Assembly (NCBI GenBank): GCA_032173965.1
Contig: CM063285.1
Coordinates: 26,757,660-26,821,659 of the forward strand
From: Sitta carolinensis
Lineage: Eukaryota > Chordata > Aves > Passeriformes > Sittidae
Direction: 5' to 3'
Length of the DNA: 64,000 nucleotides
The notes beneath the pieces are model-generated. The model made no database searches and was not told the origin of the DNA. It was given only the letters and a program-made list of their open reading frames with translations. This document shows positions 1 through 12,932 of the stretch, in pieces. How positions within the stretch are numbered: the first letter of the stretch is position 1; each line of letters opens with the position of its first letter. The position numbers and the translations under genes are program-made.

Positions 1-1304
1 GGCTTAAGCTTAAAAGTAATAAGACTTTATTAACTAACACTAAAAGAAAGAAAAACAACACAAATGAGGATGAAACCTTCAAAACACTCTTCCTCCCTCC
101 CCACATCTTCTTTTCTCTTAACTAACAGTGTAAAGAAAACAACACTCAGAAATCTCAGTCACTTTTCCCCCTCTAAAACAGTCTTTCTTCAGTTCACTTA
201 GGGAGGGAAGCACCTCTCCTTCACTATGGTCAATTCCCCCACAAGAAAACAGTTCTCTTGTGGATCCATTCTTCATGAGCAGCAACCGCCCGGATCCTTT
301 GTGTTCATGAAACTCCTCCCATGTTCACAGTTGTGTCTCTGGGCCACATCGATGTAGGGGGTCTTATTTTAAAGATAACTGTTCAAAACAAAGATGCTTT
401 TTATTTATCTTTGGGACCACCTTCACCTCCAAGGAACAGAGATTCACTTCTTCTTCAAGGGCAAAGAGTCTTTATCACTTCATCTCTCTGTTCAACTTCT
501 CATGAAATCAGCAGTCCCCTCAACATTTTACTCCTTTGCTCAGGTCTACAATTTGAACTCTTTTATCTCCCCCATACTTCTTTATGGTTTAAAGGAAATA
601 TTTCAATATGTTATAACCAATCACCATAGCTTGCAAGAGTCTTTTACAGCTAAAAGCAACTTCCCACACTCCTTCCACTGAATTTCACTCCTTCTTGACT
701 GACTTTGATTCTTCATGTAGTCTTTACACATCTGCATTCTGCTTTTCTCTCACTGGAGAGAGGATGGAGGTTTCCCAGGTCCCATCTGTGCACTGATGCC
801 CTGAAAGAGTTAACAAGAGACAGTGTCCAGCTGTGGCAGTCCATGGTGTCCCATTTCACAGCTGTGCTGGGGTGTTGCAGCTCTCAAAGGCTCCAGAGCC
901 AAAGGCAGCCCTCGCTGGTCACCTGCAGCCAGGAGGAAGAGTTGGACAGATCCCAAATTTCCCTTTTGCACCCCTGTGTCTCCTCAGGTGTTCCATCTGC
1001 CTCACGGTGCCTCCCCCTCTCCCCGGCTCCCAGAGCAGGTTCAGCTGGGCCAGCAGCAGAGCAGACTCTGTGCCGCAGATGTTCCCCAATCAGCCGAGCC
1101 TGCCTGGCCCGCGGGGCCTCCCCTGCCCAACACTCAGCCAGGGCAGAGAGGGCAGAGGTGTGTGCTCTGACAGCCGGGGGGAGAGAGACCTGCCCGGGCT
1201 GCTGCCAAACGGAATAACAACCAGAAAATGCTTTCCATTGGCCCAATAAAATGCCAATCTCAAACCCAGCCAGCTCACTTCCCTGGGCTGGTCAAACCAG
1301 GACA
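1..1304 (-). mobile_element. Endogenous retrovirus LTR (ERVL-like), cut by the window start
   Basis: Read on the minus strand, the element starts at 1304 with TGTCCTGGTTTGACC, a TG start of the kind seen in avian ERVL LTRs. It runs as a GC-richer block (about 750-1300) and then an AT-richer block toward position 1. An AATAAA polyadenylation signal lies on the minus strand at 26-31, as expected in the R region near the LTR end, so only the last U5 bases should lie outside the window. The stretch around 800-900 and that around 30-330 match my memory of a passerine LTR. The open frames inside (for example 705-1217 plus, 884-1246 minus) have no recognisable domain and overlap on both strands, so I read them as chance frames. 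No gag, pol or env similarity is visible. Whether it is a solo LTR or the 5' LTR of a provirus cannot be told from here, since its internal side would lie before position 1. Confidence 0.8.
26..31 (-). promoter_or_regulatory. LTR polyadenylation signal AATAAA
   Basis: TTTATT on the plus strand is AATAAA on the minus strand, the direction in which the LTR ending at 1304 reads. It lies about 1.27 kb from the LTR start, where an R-region signal would be expected. Its identity depends on the LTR call. Confidence 0.55.
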
Positions 1305-4300
1305 TCCAGTCAGTATTAAAATCTTACGTGCACTGTAGAAATTTCTTCTGTGTAATCTGGGTCATTATGACATTGATCACAGTCAGATGCTCACTTCACC
1401 TTTCCTTCTACTTACATAGTTTTCCAACTGCCAAAATCTGTTATCTTTCCTACTTAGCAGGGCTTGAATGTATTTCGTGTTACAGCAACAGTTTTTCTCA
1501 GTTTTCTTGTTTTCCAATTTATTTGGTCAGATGATGGTGATTATAATACTATCTCGAATAACAGTGTCTCACACCAAATGTGCAAAATGGATTTGTGATT
1601 TTTTTTGTGCTTCAAAATAATTAAGGAATCTGCACCTAAAACATAATGGTATTCAACTTAGGGATTTGGGTTACTATTTTAATATTTTGTTAGATGTTAA
1701 TTGTACTTTTAAATTAAGACTGACAAGATGAAGTGTACAGAAAAACAGAACTCTGGAACTCTTCCAGAAATTGGAGTTGAGTATTTTCTAGCTCTAAGGT
1801 ATAATCAGAAGAACATATGTGAAATATAATTTTTTTCTGCTTTTTTTGACACAAGTCTACTTGATTTACTTGAGAAGAATGTCTAATCAGATATTTTTCT
1901 TTCTTGCTTTTTTCCCCGATAGAATATCATACCCATAATGTAGTGGTCAACACATTATACAGAAATAAAAACTGAGATACGTAGAGGACAAGTATCGTCA
2001 CTGTATTTTATAGTCTTGTATGCTGGCTATATGACACAAGTAAATAGACCAAATTCTTTCTCTTACTATAACCACTCATCATTTCTGTCTTGGCTTGTTA
2101 CCATGTCTGTATGCAGTAAAGTTTTTAAGGTGTCCCTGCTTTCCCTCATTAGAGGTATTATTTCTTCTTTTAGATCTCAATCTTTTTGTTTCTGCTAGGT
2201 GAAAACTTAGATTTATAGAGAGAGCTTTGGGCAATACCGCTGCCAATTAATCAGAGAGGTTTACATCTAGTTTCTGCCAGCTTCTCTTAACAGATAATTT
2301 TTAGAAGGGTAGAAAGTGGGAAGAACACTGAGGTAATCCTGCCTAACTGTTAGCATAAAAATGGCTTAGTCTGTCATTTCAAGGAGACCTCAGTTCAAAC
2401 ATGGATTTAGTTCTTTCTTGTAGCTACTCTTTTGGAGAAATAGTTGTTTGATCCTCTACCTTTGCTTTAATGCAATGAAAATACACATTCAGGAGAAAGA
2501 TTTTCTAAAATAACGTATGAGAAGATATGACATGAGAAATCTGATGTTTTATTTGACATAAATGTAACTACAGCTTTAGCTTCAGTGAAATTTTTGAGGG
2601 AATCCTTGAAAATTGAAATACGGTTAGGTACTGCAATATAAAAAAAATAAACAAATAATTTTCAGTTTGGTCATTAAATGGGTATTTCTCTTACAGTTAA
2701 GCTATTCTCATTTGTTCTTAATGTAGCTCATAATGTCTGCTGGAGGATGAAATTACTCACAAGAGAGGGCCCTCAGAGAAGGATCAATGTTTTTATATTA
2801 ATGTAAATTACCACTGATTAATGAATGCTGTAACCAATAAGGATTTAAATCCTAACTGTGTTCCATTTCTGGAACCTAACCTTCCTGTCAATATTTCAAG
2901 TTATTAGTAAGATTAATTTGTCATGTACAGAAAATAGTAATAATATAAAAATAATCAGTAGTAGTGGCGTTTTTGGAGCAGAGAGTAAAACAGAAGTTAA
3001 GGAATGTACTTTGATTTTGTAAAATAATATATATAATATCATTTATCCATATAACTGAAATAAATGTCTTTGTATTTATGATTAATTACTCTGCATACCA
3101 GCTTTTTATCAGTACCTGTTTCTGTTACATTCACTGCGATATTAAAACAGGATGAACTCATGGAAGTTCTTGCTTAATATTTGACTGCTATGTTTATAAT
3201 TTCAAAACCATAGGAAATTAAAATATTCTGGACACTAAGAAAGGTGAGAAAAATAATCATATTTACATACACTTGTGTGTCAGTTTGGTTTTCACAGAAC
3301 TCTTTGCCACCTAAACTAATGAATACCAGGTTGTTGGTATGAGTTTGTGTGCACCACTGCACTGACAAATGTAGTTGATGCTTGTGCACTTGAATTGAAA
3401 CCAGGTGGAAACTGTGCAAGAATGTATAAAGAGAAACAAAGACCAAAGTAGCAAGTTGCAATACTGTGAAAATGCAAAGAAGAAAAAAGACTTAGTATCT
3501 GTCATAAAAAAACCCCAGTTTGACGACCACTTTTTCGCCATCAGACTAGGAACCAAGTCCCAGAGCTCCAGAATGGAAATACTCCTACTCATACTGTGAG
3601 TTTGGCAGAAGAGAGAATGCACATTGCATGCTCCTTAGGATATATTTTGGTACCAAATGGAGTATTATTCTGAAAGTCTCGAGCCAGATAACAATCTCTT
3701 TATCTGATGGCTTTTTTCTTGATCAAATCAGCATTCGAGAACTGGGGTTTATAATATTGAAAGCATGATTATGGGAATAATATTCTCTGTTTGAGAATTT
3801 TAGAACCCTTATCCTTTGAGAGTCACACGTGTTCTGTAACACATCCATAATTTTTGCTAACGAATTATTTTTGTGAGTGTTAAGTAGATATGAGTCATAA
3901 GACACATAGGTAAAGCTTACTTTATCATGCTGTACGGCACAGGGTATGTCAAGGATAAGTACCTCGGCAAAGCATACTCTTAATTCATGAATAAGCAACT
4001 TTTCAGTTCTCTTTCAGCTTGAGAAGGGGTATCTGTTAGTTCATACATACTTTCAAAAGACTCTTTCCTGTACAGCTTCTTGAAGTTTATAATTGTCAGG
4101 GTTTCACACATAAACTTCTGAATTGTTATCTGTGTTTTCTGTGGAGGGAAACAATGCGAGAACTGTGTGGTTTGAGTTTATATAGTAGTCTGTTGTCTGT
4201 TTGGTTTATTGGTTTTCAGTTCACTTACTTCAAAATGATTTTCATGCAGTGCTGCCGACTGTATCTGCCTTCAGACTACAATGGGAGATGCCTACACCTA

Positions 4301-4567
4301 TTATCATTTTGCATCCACAGTGCATATGTAGTTACATAAACACACTCATAAAGCCAAAAGCCATAGAAATAATACAATTAGTAACAATTTGTTTAGTCCT
4401 TGGGCTGTTACAGTATTATATAGTATTAAAATAATGGTTGAGAGAACCCAGAAATTTGACTGATAGTATCCCCAATAGGTTTTCAATAACACTGGAGGGA
4501 TATACCTGTAATGTGGTCTTTCCTAAATATTCTTGTCTCAATTGGGCAGATGAATATATGAGTATAA
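1305..4567. other. AT-rich non-coding DNA, nothing recognised
   Basis: This stretch holds only short open frames (up to about 100 codons) on both strands, none with a recognisable domain, plus short A/T runs. I see no repeat family, RNA gene or convincing exon. The frames at 3174-3461 and 3311-3622 overlap on the same strand and look like chance in AT-rich DNA. Confidence 0.6.
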
Positions 4568-4626
4568 AATCATGGAATGGTTTGGTCAGAAGGAACCTTA
4601 AAGTTCCTTCAGAAACTTAGTTCCAT
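4568..4626 (-). mobile_element. Short, old CR1 LINE 3'-end fragment
   Basis: The plus strand reads ATCATGGAATGGTTTGG, then a GAAGGAACCTTAAAG block and an AGTTCC block. This is the reverse complement of the common avian CR1 3' terminus, where the GATTCTATGA repeat follows a conserved GGTCCCTTCCAAC-like segment. Only about 60 bases are left and they are diverged, which points to an old insertion. The minus orientation follows from the 3' terminus lying at the low coordinate. Confidence 0.7.
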
Positions 4627-6203
4627 TCAGAAAAATTGCATCCTTTTATGATGACAAAAAGTTAATAAAAGGTTGGGGTTTAAGTATGTGAATGAAAACC
4701 AGAGTGACACTCTTTTATTACTTAGTGATTAGAATGCTACAATTTTGTTTAACCTTATATTACAAAATTATTAAATGGCCAGACTTAAATAGCTAGAGGG
4801 CGTTAGTTCATAAATGTATGTGAGTACTCATGTTGCTAATTATGTGCAGACATAAGCATAAGTAAGGAAACAGAAGCTAAGATTTTTGGATGCCTTTCAA
4901 TTTTATTAAAAAAGAGTCTGTTAGAAATAAATACCCTGATCCTCAGTCACCCTGAGGAAAGAAGCCATCTGAGAAAGAAACTAGTGAACCATTCATTTTA
5001 CTTTAGGTACTTATGATACTAATTGCCACAAATCTCTTGAACATTTTCCTAAGTAGACCTTTGCATTGGCAGATGAGGTGAATTCTGGTGTCTTGAAGCT
5101 AACTGGACTGAAGAAGAGTGCAAAGCTATTTAAAAAATCATATTTATTGATAGCTGAGGGCAAAACTTTTTTTCCCATTATATTTTTCAGTTGTCTTCTC
5201 AGTAAAGGTGTTTTGAACCCTCTGCTTCCCTTTGAACTTACACAGGCTTGTTCTACTCTGTAGGAAAGGCATATTTTCTGTGCCATTTAAACATGCCTCA
5301 CTGCCTGCTTAGAAATCACTATAGCAATACTTCCTTGAAGACACGATTGTATTTTCTAATTATTTATGTGAATACTTTCTGCTTCAATACACCAGAATCT
5401 GTATTTAAAACTTGCTCTGTATTTTAAGCACTGACAGATACTTTGATTGCTTTTTGTTAAATAAGATTGTTTTTGTTTGGTAAGTTTGACTACTATCTCT
5501 GCCTTAGGAACAGAGGGTGACACTTAGAATTTCTGTACCTATATTCCATATCCTTTATCCATATCTGTAACTGCAGTGCACAGGACATTAGCTTCTGGTG
5601 ATAAGAGTGGTAAATGTAGCTTCAATTGATGAGTTCTTAATATCTGTGTTCTGTTTATGTTAGATTTTCTATCTTCATCCGCATTCAAACCATGCTTATG
5701 CGTAAAAGGAAATGCACTGAAATGATGAATCAATAAAGAATAAAAGGTTTTGTGTGTTAGTTCTTTCTGTCTGCACATCCCACATAATTGATGCTCTGTG
5801 TGAGCCAAAAGTGAATTTTTCAGAAAATATCCACTACAGTGCCTTTTGACTTAAAAAGAAAAATTTTACCTACTGAAGGAACATAATTTCTTGTCTTGTA
5901 TAATGCATAACTAATTTTTCACTATTTTTTTTTTCTCAGAGCTTCTCAAAGTAAGATCTGATCTTAAATATGATTAATTATGGAGTTTCACATTTTCATA
6001 TGAAATAAGATTTTTGGGAAGCAAAAACATTTTGTCTCTAATGGCACACCATTTTTTTTTTTTTTTCAGCTGTGTAATGACAAGTAGGAATAAGCAAAAT
6101 AATCACTTCGAAATATGCATTAATCAGGAAGCAGCAATCCTTTCTGACAATATAAAAAATAGGAAAGAAATCAAACACATCAAAATACATGCATTAGTGT
6201 TAC
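4627..6203. other. AT-rich non-coding DNA, nothing recognised
   Basis: No gene or named repeat is seen. There is a short T run near 6051-6066. Open frames are short and lie on both strands (for example 5011-5286 minus opposite 5066-5263 plus), without any known domain. Confidence 0.6.
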
Positions 6204-6428
6204 TGTGACGCACAGAGGGAACACACAACACACACAGCAGGTGTTCAGGTAGAGAAGAAGAAAGGAAGTCTCCAGTTTATTGTTGACCTCGTATATATAA
6301 GTTTCTGGACAGTGACCAGAGATTGGACAGAGAAGTTCCCACCTCTCCATCTCCACTGGTCACTTGAGAAGTCCCTCAGGTTATATCTTTTACAAAGGAA
6401 TGCAAACATGATTCTTGTTTATCTTACA
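6204..6428 (-). mobile_element. Compact solo LTR, alpharetroviral/ERVK-like layout
   Basis: On the minus strand the order is a GC-mixed U3, a TATATATA box (6292-6299), an AATAAA signal (6276-6281) about 10 bases later, then about 70 bases of U5 ending in GTGCGTCACA at 6204. A TATA box and AATAAA this close, followed by a short U5, is the layout known from avian alpharetrovirus LTRs and related ERVK groups. The U5 is rich in short CA/TG repeats. The far end at 6428 is chosen because the minus strand there reads TGTAAGATAAAC, a possible TG start, but I found no matching target-site duplication and the LTR could run further. No coding remnant adjoins it. Confidence 0.5.
6276..6299 (-). promoter_or_regulatory. 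LTR core promoter and polyadenylation signal
   Basis: TATATATA at 6292-6299 and AATAAA (minus strand) at 6276-6281 sit in the order and spacing of a retroviral U3/R junction. The motifs are seen directly; their function is inferred from the LTR layout. Confidence 0.45.
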
Positions 6429-7194
6429 ATTCATGAGAACTGACTCCACTATACTAAAACAAATCAGAAGGCTTATTCTTATTTTCAGGAACAACACATT
6501 ATACATTGTAATAGCACCTGAGAAGATAGATATACTTATGCCCATTTTCCATAAAAGGAATATACCAAGTTTTATGAACTTGGAGTGTAGTTTTAATGTG
6601 ATGTATTAAGACTACAATCTATAGTTTGGGCTCCAAGTTTTTACCTTTTGTACTGCTAATTTCATCCTTTTATGTCCTATTGTAGAAATATACTTTTACC
6701 TTAATAACTGTTTTTTGAGGCCATGTACTAGAGTCATTGAAAGCTGTAGTTTTTCAAGTGTGAGCAGTAACCTACTGAAACCAAAGCACAAGATTAGTGG
6801 ACCAATGTGCTAGAAAGAAGTTAGTTTTGTAACTGAAATGAACACCTCTTATATATGAAAAATGTCACTAGGTTTCATACGTCATTTTGATAGAAGTTCA
6901 GAATCTTAGAATCAGAAGTGCTGAGCGCTTAAACTGCATAATTAAATATGCAAACTGCCTAGTTAAGAGTTGAACAGTTTTTCTTTCTTTCTTCCTTTCT
7001 TTGGTTCTTCAGTTACCTATGGATGGATTTATCTGTAGTTAAATTTACAAGTAGCATCTTAAGCTGTCACTAGCCTTTATTTTCTGATTCATGTCAGGAC
7101 CTGAATTAACATGGTTTCATAGGCCATAACTAGATTTTTGCTCTGGATAACACAGCTCCCACAAGTCAATCAATTAAGCAAATCTATATGGAGA
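6429..7194. other. AT-rich non-coding DNA, nothing recognised
   Basis: No gene or clear repeat. A pyrimidine run of TTTC/CTTT units lies around 6978-7004. The U3 of the neighbouring LTR may extend a little into the start of this stretch. Confidence 0.55.
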
Positions 7195-7366
7195 ACTAGA
7201 ATAAGCTGTTTAGAAGAGTGGTGAAACCTCTGTCCTTGGCGATGTTCACAAGCAGCCTGGCAGTGGTGCTGTGCAACCTTCCCTAGGTGTCCCTCACTAA
7301 ATGGGGCCATAGGACAGTAATGACTTCCAGAGGTCACTGCAGTCTCAGTTATCCTGTGATTTCTAT
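7195..7366 (+). mobile_element. Old CR1 LINE 3'-end fragment
   Basis: The order of motifs follows the end of an avian CR1. An ACTAGAATAAGCTG block corresponds to the ACTGGAACAGGCTG consensus. CTGTCCTTGGCGATGTTCA then corresponds to the TCCTTGGAGATATTCA block, followed by GACTTCCAGAGGTCACTGCA and a final CCTGTGATTTCTAT at the place of the ATTCTGTGATTCTATG repeat. Only the 3' untranslated end and the last codons of ORF2 are left, strongly diverged. It is more decayed than the CR1 copy at 21790. Confidence 0.72.
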
Positions 7367-10300
7367 CTAGTTAACAGTACTTTTTTCATCACCTAGTGGG
7401 GATTAATTTGTACTTCCAGTATATCATAATTTACTTTCAGAGTCCTTTGTCATTTCTTGAGCTTCTTCAATATTTAGTCCTCAATCTTCTGTGCTTTTTT
7501 CCACAGCCCTTCTCCAGGTTCCCATTCATGATGCTTTCCATATGGTATGAAGGAATTTTTTAGAAAAAAGATGGGAATTTCTGTCACTGGAGGAATTTGT
7601 TGGCATTGCTGTTCTGTTCCATTATTTGACTGCTGCAAACACTGCGCCTCAGCTGTGAGGCTGAAAGCAAATTAGTTTTCACAGTGCTGATACTACTAGA
7701 ATCACATATATGATCCATATTCCAAATTACTAAAAGCTCCCAGGACTTAGCACAGGAACTTGGAAAAAAAGGGTTATGTAGAAATACTATTTTAAAAGTC
7801 GTATTAGAAAACCTTTGGTCTGTGGTAAATGTGCTATCTAAATCTTGTCCCTGAACTACTTTTGTTTGCATAGCAAGTCTGCTGCATCAACTCCTGAATA
7901 TTTGAACATACATTTGTAAGTAAACAGACTTGTTAATTTTTTAAGCAACAGAACTAAATTCTTCCCTTACATGTGACACTCTCTTGGGATGTACAAGTTT
8001 GGTTTTGCACATGCAAGTCAATATTTAAAAACAAGAAGAGTTGGCACACCTCTTTAGTCATGAATGTGGGTTGCCTACTTAGAATCACTCCTCTTCTGAT
8101 AGACAGCTACTTCTGCTTTGAAAAAGCGTAGTTGGTGCTGCACAACAATACATCAATATTTATTATAACTGTTATTATTTAATGCTTGTAGAGGGAATAT
8201 TTAGAGATACCTTAAGAAGCATTGAAGCATAAAAAATCTTTGCACTTTGAAGTTCTACTACTACAGTTACAAATAAATAAATATTTTTGAGTCTCAGTGG
8301 AGCTACACACCCAGTTTTTGATTGTTTAAAGACCTGCAAATATTCTTATTGTAAAATGAAATCTAAGGAGTTAAGCATCTGACCCCAGGGCAGTTGGAGA
8401 CTTCTCTGGTAGCTCTGGGAAAACAAACAGAATAAGCAGCCCAGTTTTTATGAATGGCCTGCAATTTTCCTGTAGACTTTGAGGCAGTGGTGAGGCTTGT
8501 GGATTGGAGATGACATCCCATTCTAGAATGGATGTATACAAAAGCAAAAAGTTTCTATGTTCTTCTCTATTTTCGTGCTTTCAAATTTTATATAGTTGAA
8601 ATATAATGTATTTTTAGTTTCGCATGAAGTAATTTTGGCTGTCATTCATCATTGCAGTAAAAGATTTGTTATTATCATGTAGTAAAAGTCTAAAAGATGG
8701 CTGACATACTTGTCCTAGAAATCTGAGCAAGCAAATATAATTTTATTAGGTTGTATTTGTTATCCTGGCAAGTTGTTGGGCTGGCAAGAGGGATGACAAC
8801 AGTAAAATCCTGATTGAGCTCTCCCTACATGTAACCTGTTATTTCAGTGCATTGAGAGTGTCATTAGTGGTTTTGTGTATAATCTATGAAGGGTTTTCAG
8901 ATGCTATCAAATAAGTCTGTTCTGCCTTGTAAGGCAGTATATCATTTTCTCCTGTTGTTCGTACAGTTAATGAAGAAATCCATCCTTACTGTGTTGAAAG
9001 TAATTTATCTTTTGTACATCCTAGTACAATTCATTTTGGTCATACCAATCTAACTTCATTCAAGGTTCCAATCTCGCTGTCACTGAGTACCATCATAAAT
9101 ACTTTATATATTTGTATTTTATTTTTGGGGATTTTTTTGTTGATTTCTGAGATTCTTTGCTAGGTAGAGGGCAGTATGTGCATGAGATCCAAAGCATCTG
9201 CCTTGGTTCCTGAAATTAGTGGATAAAATTTACTGGCTTTTCACTGTATACTAAGTCATACAGAAAAAAGCTGTAACAACAATACAAAAGAGTACATTTT
9301 TATTGAAAATGTAAATTTTGTATAACTTTATGTCATATGATATGACATAGTTTGTCTTTCCTTTAAGGTAGGCAATTGAATGGGCAACAAATAGTGAATA
9401 TTAAAAAGAGAGTAATCATTAGTTTTAATAGATACTGGAATGCTCAAATTTCATGATAAGTAGCTAGTGTTGTATTAATAAAATAGACATTTAAGCTGGA
9501 CTGTTAATTATATTGCTGTGTGTAATGGTATGCATTCATTCATGCAGAATTAACCAACTGTGAGAATTTATTTTATTATCCAGAAAAAATTAGATTCAAA
9601 TTTACAGAAGAAATGGCCACTAATTGTCAGCATGCTACCAAAAACTATACTGACAATGTGAAACTTACTTATCATGGGCATAAATCTGTTTCTCAAGGCA
9701 AATCTTAAAGACTTTGGACTAAACAGCTATGTAAGAACACAGGCTGTCTAAAAACTGAAAGTCTTTGTGCCAAAGGATATTTTGTCAGTCTCTGAACTAC
9801 ATAAAAAATAAATTTTTTAGCAAAAAAAATTTTGTGAACTCTTTCTACAGGCCACATTTTTGGAACACTAACTAAAATATCCGTTAATACCCTTCTTAAC
9901 AAAGAATAAATTATTCTACAGCTATATAAATCCATCCAGATATCTCCAGATATTAGAATTAAATTCAAAAATGCTTTTCATTATGTGTAGATTTCAGAAA
10001 AAAATGCTTTCACCTCAAATATAAATGGAACACATTTCTTGTGTTCTCTGTTAAAGTACTGCTTTAATTACTATGCACAAGGTAATAAACAAACCTACCA
10101 TATGCTGCCAAATTAGTCAAATGCCAGGAAAAGCTAAATATAAAAATGGAGACAAACTTTTAATTACACTCTCTGAAAACCTTTGCCAGTAAGTAATATT
10201 CTTTACTTGGCATTCTGCTTCAGTGTGAAAGGGCAGAAAAATATGACCAATATACTAAATGGTATTAAGAAAACTTTCCAAAAAATAAGGAAAGAAAAAT

Positions 10301-12893
10301 CTAAGAACAAAACCCCCACACAACTAAGCTGCTATTAAAATCATATAAAAAATTATTTTAAAATTATTTAAATAAAAATTGACTCTCCATAATTATAAAT
10401 TAATAATCCACAGAAAAATAAAAATAAGGCAATGAGTTTTGAACAAAAGAATTACATATTCCAAATCATACTTGGAAAGAGTGTCTAACTTGTATTAGTT
10501 TCGAACTCTACAGAACCAGCAGCAGTTTTGGTACTTTCAGGAAAAAAAACCCCTAGAAATAAAGCCCATTTAAAGCATAATTTCTTTCCCTCTCAAATGA
10601 CAATAGTGGATCCTCCTGCTCTAGAAATAGTGTCTGTGAGGTGAAGAGGTCTGACCTAAACCCATGTCTGGCCTTTCTACCTGTACAGAATTCCACAGGA
10701 ATAATGGATTATATATCTGTTCCATCACTAGACCAATCATCTTACAGGTAACACGAACCAAAGTCCTTCACACAAATGAAAGAACTGTTATTTTCCACAG
10801 CTGCTAGATATTCACATGACTGCTTTATTGTATTACAGAGAATAGTATGTCACTTCTCTCATCTTTTTTCCCATTTATAGAGGAAGACTCAGTATTTGCT
10901 AAATGTTTAACTCAGACTCCATTGGATCTAGTGATCTGCTTAACAGCCTGTTCCCTATAATTGTATTTGTTTTTATTTTAATATAAATGTGTTCTAAATG
11001 ACTGTGACATTTAGAAATAATTGCGTATATGCCATATTGCATCCTAATCTACATCTAGTATAGAACTCTTCAGTGGACTACCCTGATTTTTTATACTAGT
11101 CATTTTTAAAGGCTGCTTTGGCAATGAGAACAACAGTAAAGAAGAGCTCACAGTACTATGAAAAGATAGCTGTGTGTAGCCTGTCTATTTGGAATGATTT
11201 TGCATGCACATTACCCTGTCCTGTCCCCAGGAATGGCTGAAAGATTGGGTCTGACTGGTTCAGGGTTCCAGAGCCTACAAAAATTTATGGATATACCCTA
11301 TGTGCTCATGGTTATGAGTGTTGCCTATTACATTAAAGTTAGAATAAAAATTACATTCCTGATGTATTTACATTAATGACTAAGTCCAATAGGCATCAAT
11401 AAAACAAATATTTCAGAACACAAAGAGAAACTACTGATAAAAATGTCTTCTAACATATCAGGTTAATGCAATTGCATGTGTTATCTTAAAAGTGTTTCTC
11501 TGTACTGATATGCAAGCTGTCTATCAACACAATATTTAAAAAGGTAACACCTCTGAAAAATGCCCTCCTGTAGAAATAACTTCAATTGTGAACTCCTAGT
11601 CCTTTAGAAAATTTGAGGACAAGTTCTGCAAAACTTTGAGTAACCTTTAATATTATTATTTCACCAAAGACAAGTCACTCCAACAGAAGTTTGCACAGTT
11701 TGATAGCTGATTTTTTCTTTGGAAAAAGCGTTCTGCCTGAATCCTGGAATTCTTGCAACTTAATTCATTCTTTATTCAGACAGTTTCTCAGTGAAAGAAG
11801 TACTTTGTTCAGTCCTGATAACATTAAGTCAATGGAAACAAAGACATGGTAAAGTTAAGTAACTCTCCAAATACTACCTAGTAAATGTAATTTAGTTTGT
11901 CCACGTAAATATAACTTTAAACTCAAATAATAGAGAAGCTGTATAGTAGGTAAGTAAGCATCATGAGAAAAGTTATCGCTTCAAACTTTTTTATTTTTGA
12001 TTTTTTAAACATTATTTTATGGAAAAAAAAAATGTGGTGTAATTATCATACACCAGGAGATGCAAAAATGAATAACAGAATTGTTTCCTTGAATGCCCTT
12101 CAATTGTACATTATTTGAAACGAACAAAATTATTGCTTCTTCATTGCTGTCTAAAACCCATTAAGATTATAAACAATACTGCAGCTGACTGGGCTGTTAT
12201 CTTAATAGGGTATTCATCAAAGTCTTTGCCGATTCCCAGTACAATGTTTCTCAAACTGACACCAAAGTAGTATTATGCAAAATTTTAATTTAATTCATGC
12301 TTTATAAGAACTATATTGAAAGCATAGAGTGTTACTTCGATTTTTTAATTGCTTTGTCAGTGTGATGACTTGGAGACACATTATATGTGCACTAGATCCT
12401 TTTCCTGACTATAATGTTACCTACAGATAAAAATTGCTGTGTATTTTTTCAACCAGGGAAAATATTTCATATAATTATAATATCTACAATTGATTGTTAT
12501 TATACATACAAAATGCTCTCTATTATAGTTCTCTTACATATTACAATGGATTTGCATTTGCCATTAATTTGGACTATAAGGAGATACTCTGAAATATTTA
12601 TTCTAGAAGTGAATGGTATTTTGTAGGTGAGTTGAAATACTTCATCTCTGATGGTAGAGATGGATAAATCAAATTTATGGGCAAAATTACCTTATTCAAA
12701 ATATAGGTGTGATTCTTACTGATTTCCGTTGTAAGCTAGTGGTCTGGATGAGCAGGCCAGTTATTTACCCAAAGAGAAGCCAGCCCGGAACCTGGAACTA
12801 TTTTTTTTTTCCCTCCAACACAAGTGTTTCTGCATCAGGGCAAAATTTCCCCTTCAGTGTTTTAGCAAAATTTTTCCACACACTGAATATTGT

Positions 12894-12932
<39 letters not shown>

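Noticed and set aside
705..1246. Overlapping open frames of 115-170 codons on both strands
   Set aside because: They lie in the GC-richer part of an LTR, occur in several frames at once and show no domain.
6901..6930. GAATCTTAGAATCAGAAG as a CR1 3' end
   Set aside because: The repeat unit is imperfect and the neighbouring sequence shows no CR1 block.
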